From Acidobacteriota bacterium (GTDB taxonomy: Bacteria > Acidobacteriota > Vicinamibacteria > Vicinamibacterales > UBA8438): 7,038 nt of DNA. Shown here piece by piece: positions 6,309 through 7,038 of this stretch. A model generated the notes under the pieces. It searched no databases, was not told the origin of the DNA, and saw only the letters and a program-made list of their open reading frames with translations. A program made the position numbers and the translations under genes. The stretch spans positions 1 to 7,038 of the forward strand of contig SXOW01000502.1 in assembly GCA_005778315.1 (NCBI GenBank), read 5' to 3'. The first letter of the stretch is position 1, and every line of letters begins with the position of its first letter.

Positions 6309-6358
6309 GTGGCGCAGCCCTTCAGGCCTGCGATCGCGCGGCTAGAGCCCTGCGCCAC
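6309..6358. repeat. REP-like compound palindromic repeat (probable dispersed acidobacterial repeat)
   Basis: Nine-bp arms GTGGCGCAG (6309-6317) and CTGCGCCAC (6350-6358) are exact inverted repeats enclosing two smaller palindromes, CAGGCCTG (6323-6330) and GCGATCGC (6330-6337), plus a small GGCT/AGCC hairpin (6340-6349). The element could fold into a branched or cruciform structure. Its plus-strand translation starts MAQPFRPAIARLEPCAT, which closely resembles the 'AQPFR...GLKACAT' peptides I recall as spurious ORFs from an abundant dispersed repeat in Acidobacteriota genomes. It sits in the intergenic space between two convergent genes, as expected for REP-type elements. The family identity is from memory and needs a genome-wide copy count. 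Confidence 0.6.
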
Positions 6359-6368
6359 CGCGGTGGCG
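6353..6368. repeat. Perfect 16-bp palindrome
   Basis: CGCCACCGCGGTGGCG is self-complementary over 16 bp and overlaps the right arm of the compound repeat. It offers a competing fold for that arm, or could be a dimeric protein site; its place after a gene end makes an operator less likely. Confidence 0.6.
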
Positions 6369-6379
6369 TGCACCACGAG

Positions 6380-6408
6380 GCCCGTGCACCACAGGGGGTG
6401 CCACGGGC
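6380..6408. terminator. Hairpin in the convergent intergenic region, possible bidirectional terminator
   Basis: GCCCGT (6380-6385) pairs with ACGGGC (6403-6408) and GCACC (6386-6390) with GGTGC (6397-6401), leaving one bulged base (6402) and the loop ACAGGG. The 11-bp GC-rich stem lies between the stops of the anti-sigma and DUF6152 genes, where a shared terminator is expected. Neither strand has a following U-tract, so intrinsic termination is uncertain. A 10-bp direct repeat CGTGCACCAC (6367-6376 and 6383-6392) partly overlaps it. Confidence 0.35.
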
Positions 6409-6425
6409 ATCACGCACGAAGCGCG

Positions 6426-6878
6426 CTATTCAGGTTCGGTCGTGTCGCGGCCATCGCGTGGCGCGCCGGTCCCGGACGACCCCATGAAGAACTTGGTACC
6501 GTCCTCGAACGTGACGTCGCGACCGTTGGCCCGGGCGCTGCGATCCTTGCTCTGATAGCCGTCGACGACCAGCATCGCACCAATCGGAATCGAGTCTCTG
6601 GACAGCCCGCGTCGAAGCAGCGTATTCGGAGTGCCGCCCTCCACCATCCACACCTGCTTGGACCCGTCGTCCGCCGTGACTTCCATGTGAATCCAGGTGT
6701 GCGGGTTCACCCACTCGACCTTCACCACGGGCCCACGGAGCACGACCGGGCGATTCGGGTCGAATTCGGCGCCAAACGCATGATGCGCCTGGGTCGGGAC
6801 ACCTGCCATCAGTACGAGACCCGCGAAGGCGATTGTTGCTACGCCGGCCTTGAGCATCATCGAGGTCTGCTGTCGCAT
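6426..6878 (-). CDS. Small exported DUF6152-family protein
   Basis: This is a 150-residue secreted protein of unknown function that I assign to DUF6152. The signal peptide is residues 1-31 (hydrophobic core about 11-27, cleavage TQA/HH). The mature protein begins HHAFGAEFD, and characteristic blocks follow: NPHTWIH (58-64), WMVEGGTPNTLLRRG (77-91), VVDGYQSKD (104-112), NGRDVTF (118-124) and FMGSSGTGAP (131-140). The size suggests a single small beta-barrel or OB-like domain. ATG 6878 has a well-placed AGGAG 8 nt upstream (6887-6891). The two leading histidines and H60/H64 could form a metal site, which is inference only. It lies 51 bp downstream of, and in the same direction as, the partial gene at 6930, so the two may share a transcript. 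It is convergent with the sigma/anti-sigma operon. Confidence 0.85.
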   Translation of the reverse strand: MRQQTSMMLKAGVATIAFAGLVLMAGVPTQAHHAFGAEFDPNRPVVLRGPVVKVEWVNPHTWIHMEVTADDGSKQVWMVEGGTPNTLLRRGLSRDSIPIGAMLVVDGYQSKDRSARANGRDVTFEDGTKFFMGSSGTGAPRDGRDTTEPE

Positions 6879-6929
6879 TCTGACTTCTCCTGAAAAATGA
6901 CTACCCGGAGCCCTGCCCAGTGTCTCACC

Positions 6930-7037
6930 CTATCGGGTCGGATTGGCCACGCCTTGCGGGCTCTCCCCCCGGAAATCGGCTTCAAGTAACCGCGCGCCCT
7001 TCATGATGCCCTCGAGCGCGTAGTTCGCTTCGTGGCA
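6930..7037 (-). CDS. C-terminal end of a conserved hypothetical protein (5' part beyond window)
   Basis: On the minus strand the frame is open from the window edge to a TAG at 6930-6932, giving 35 residues that begin CHEANYALEGIMKGAR and end GVANPTR. The ACHEGNY...ILxGAR type ending is one I recall from exported acidobacterial proteins of unknown function that are frequently found next to DUF6152 genes; this, together with the same orientation and 51-bp gap to the DUF6152 gene, supports a real coding end and a likely two-gene operon. The H and C in CHE could be ligands, but no function can be assigned from this fragment. Confidence 0.7.
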   Translation of the reverse strand, partial: CHEANYALEGIMKGARLLEADFRGESPQGVANPTR

Positions 7038-7038
7038 C

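Noticed and set aside
6309..6893. Plus-strand frame of 194 codons beginning MAQPFRP
   Set aside because: Its first part is translated palindromic repeat and the rest is antisense to the DUF6152 gene with its clear signal peptide and RBS.
1..7038. CRISPR array, insertion sequence, phage or defence island
   Set aside because: No regularly spaced repeats, transposase, integrase or known defence domain was found on either strand.

Overview
The window is about two-thirds G+C and densely packed with short intergenic gaps. Three genes are called with GTG starts (206, 2708, 4842), two gene pairs share stop/start overlaps, and five products carry a signal peptide or lipobox or are membrane anchored. 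A DUF6152-type protein, a DPDD/PGEYTLR-type secreted beta-sandwich protein, an exported cyclase-family hydrolase and a palindromic repeat whose translation reads like the 'AQPFR...CAT' spurious ORFs all point to Acidobacteriota, probably a Vicinamibacteria-like lineage. This assignment rests on recall of family distribution, not on a search.

Layout. 1-209: 3' end of an unrecognised gene, overlapping by GTGA a secreted hypothetical protein (206-1198). 1213-2040 (minus): exported cyclase-family (kynurenine-formamidase-like) hydrolase, convergent with the preceding gene and divergent from a GNAT acetyltransferase (2118-2594). 2708-3418: secreted SGNH/GDSL-type esterase with a perfect TATAAT box upstream. 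3444-4598 (minus): membrane-anchored von Willebrand A (Bat-like) protein. 4599-4841: divergent intergenic region with several short inverted repeats. 4842-5441 and 5438-6244: an ECF sigma factor and its overlapping zinc-finger anti-sigma factor, whose periplasmic part looks like a TonB C-terminal domain. 6245-6425: convergent intergenic region with two back-to-back tandem duplications, a REP-like compound palindrome and a second hairpin. 6426-6878 (minus): small exported DUF6152-type protein. 6930-7037 (minus): C-terminal end of a conserved protein that lies mostly outside the window.

Functional picture. The only tight functional unit is the sigma/anti-sigma pair: the membrane protein would hold the sigma factor through its cytoplasmic zinc finger and sense the envelope through the TonB-C-like domain. 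The other genes look like independent envelope or secreted functions. No CRISPR array, insertion sequence, phage gene or defence cassette was seen. The most unusual items are the anti-sigma/TonB-C-like fusion and the compound palindromic repeat.
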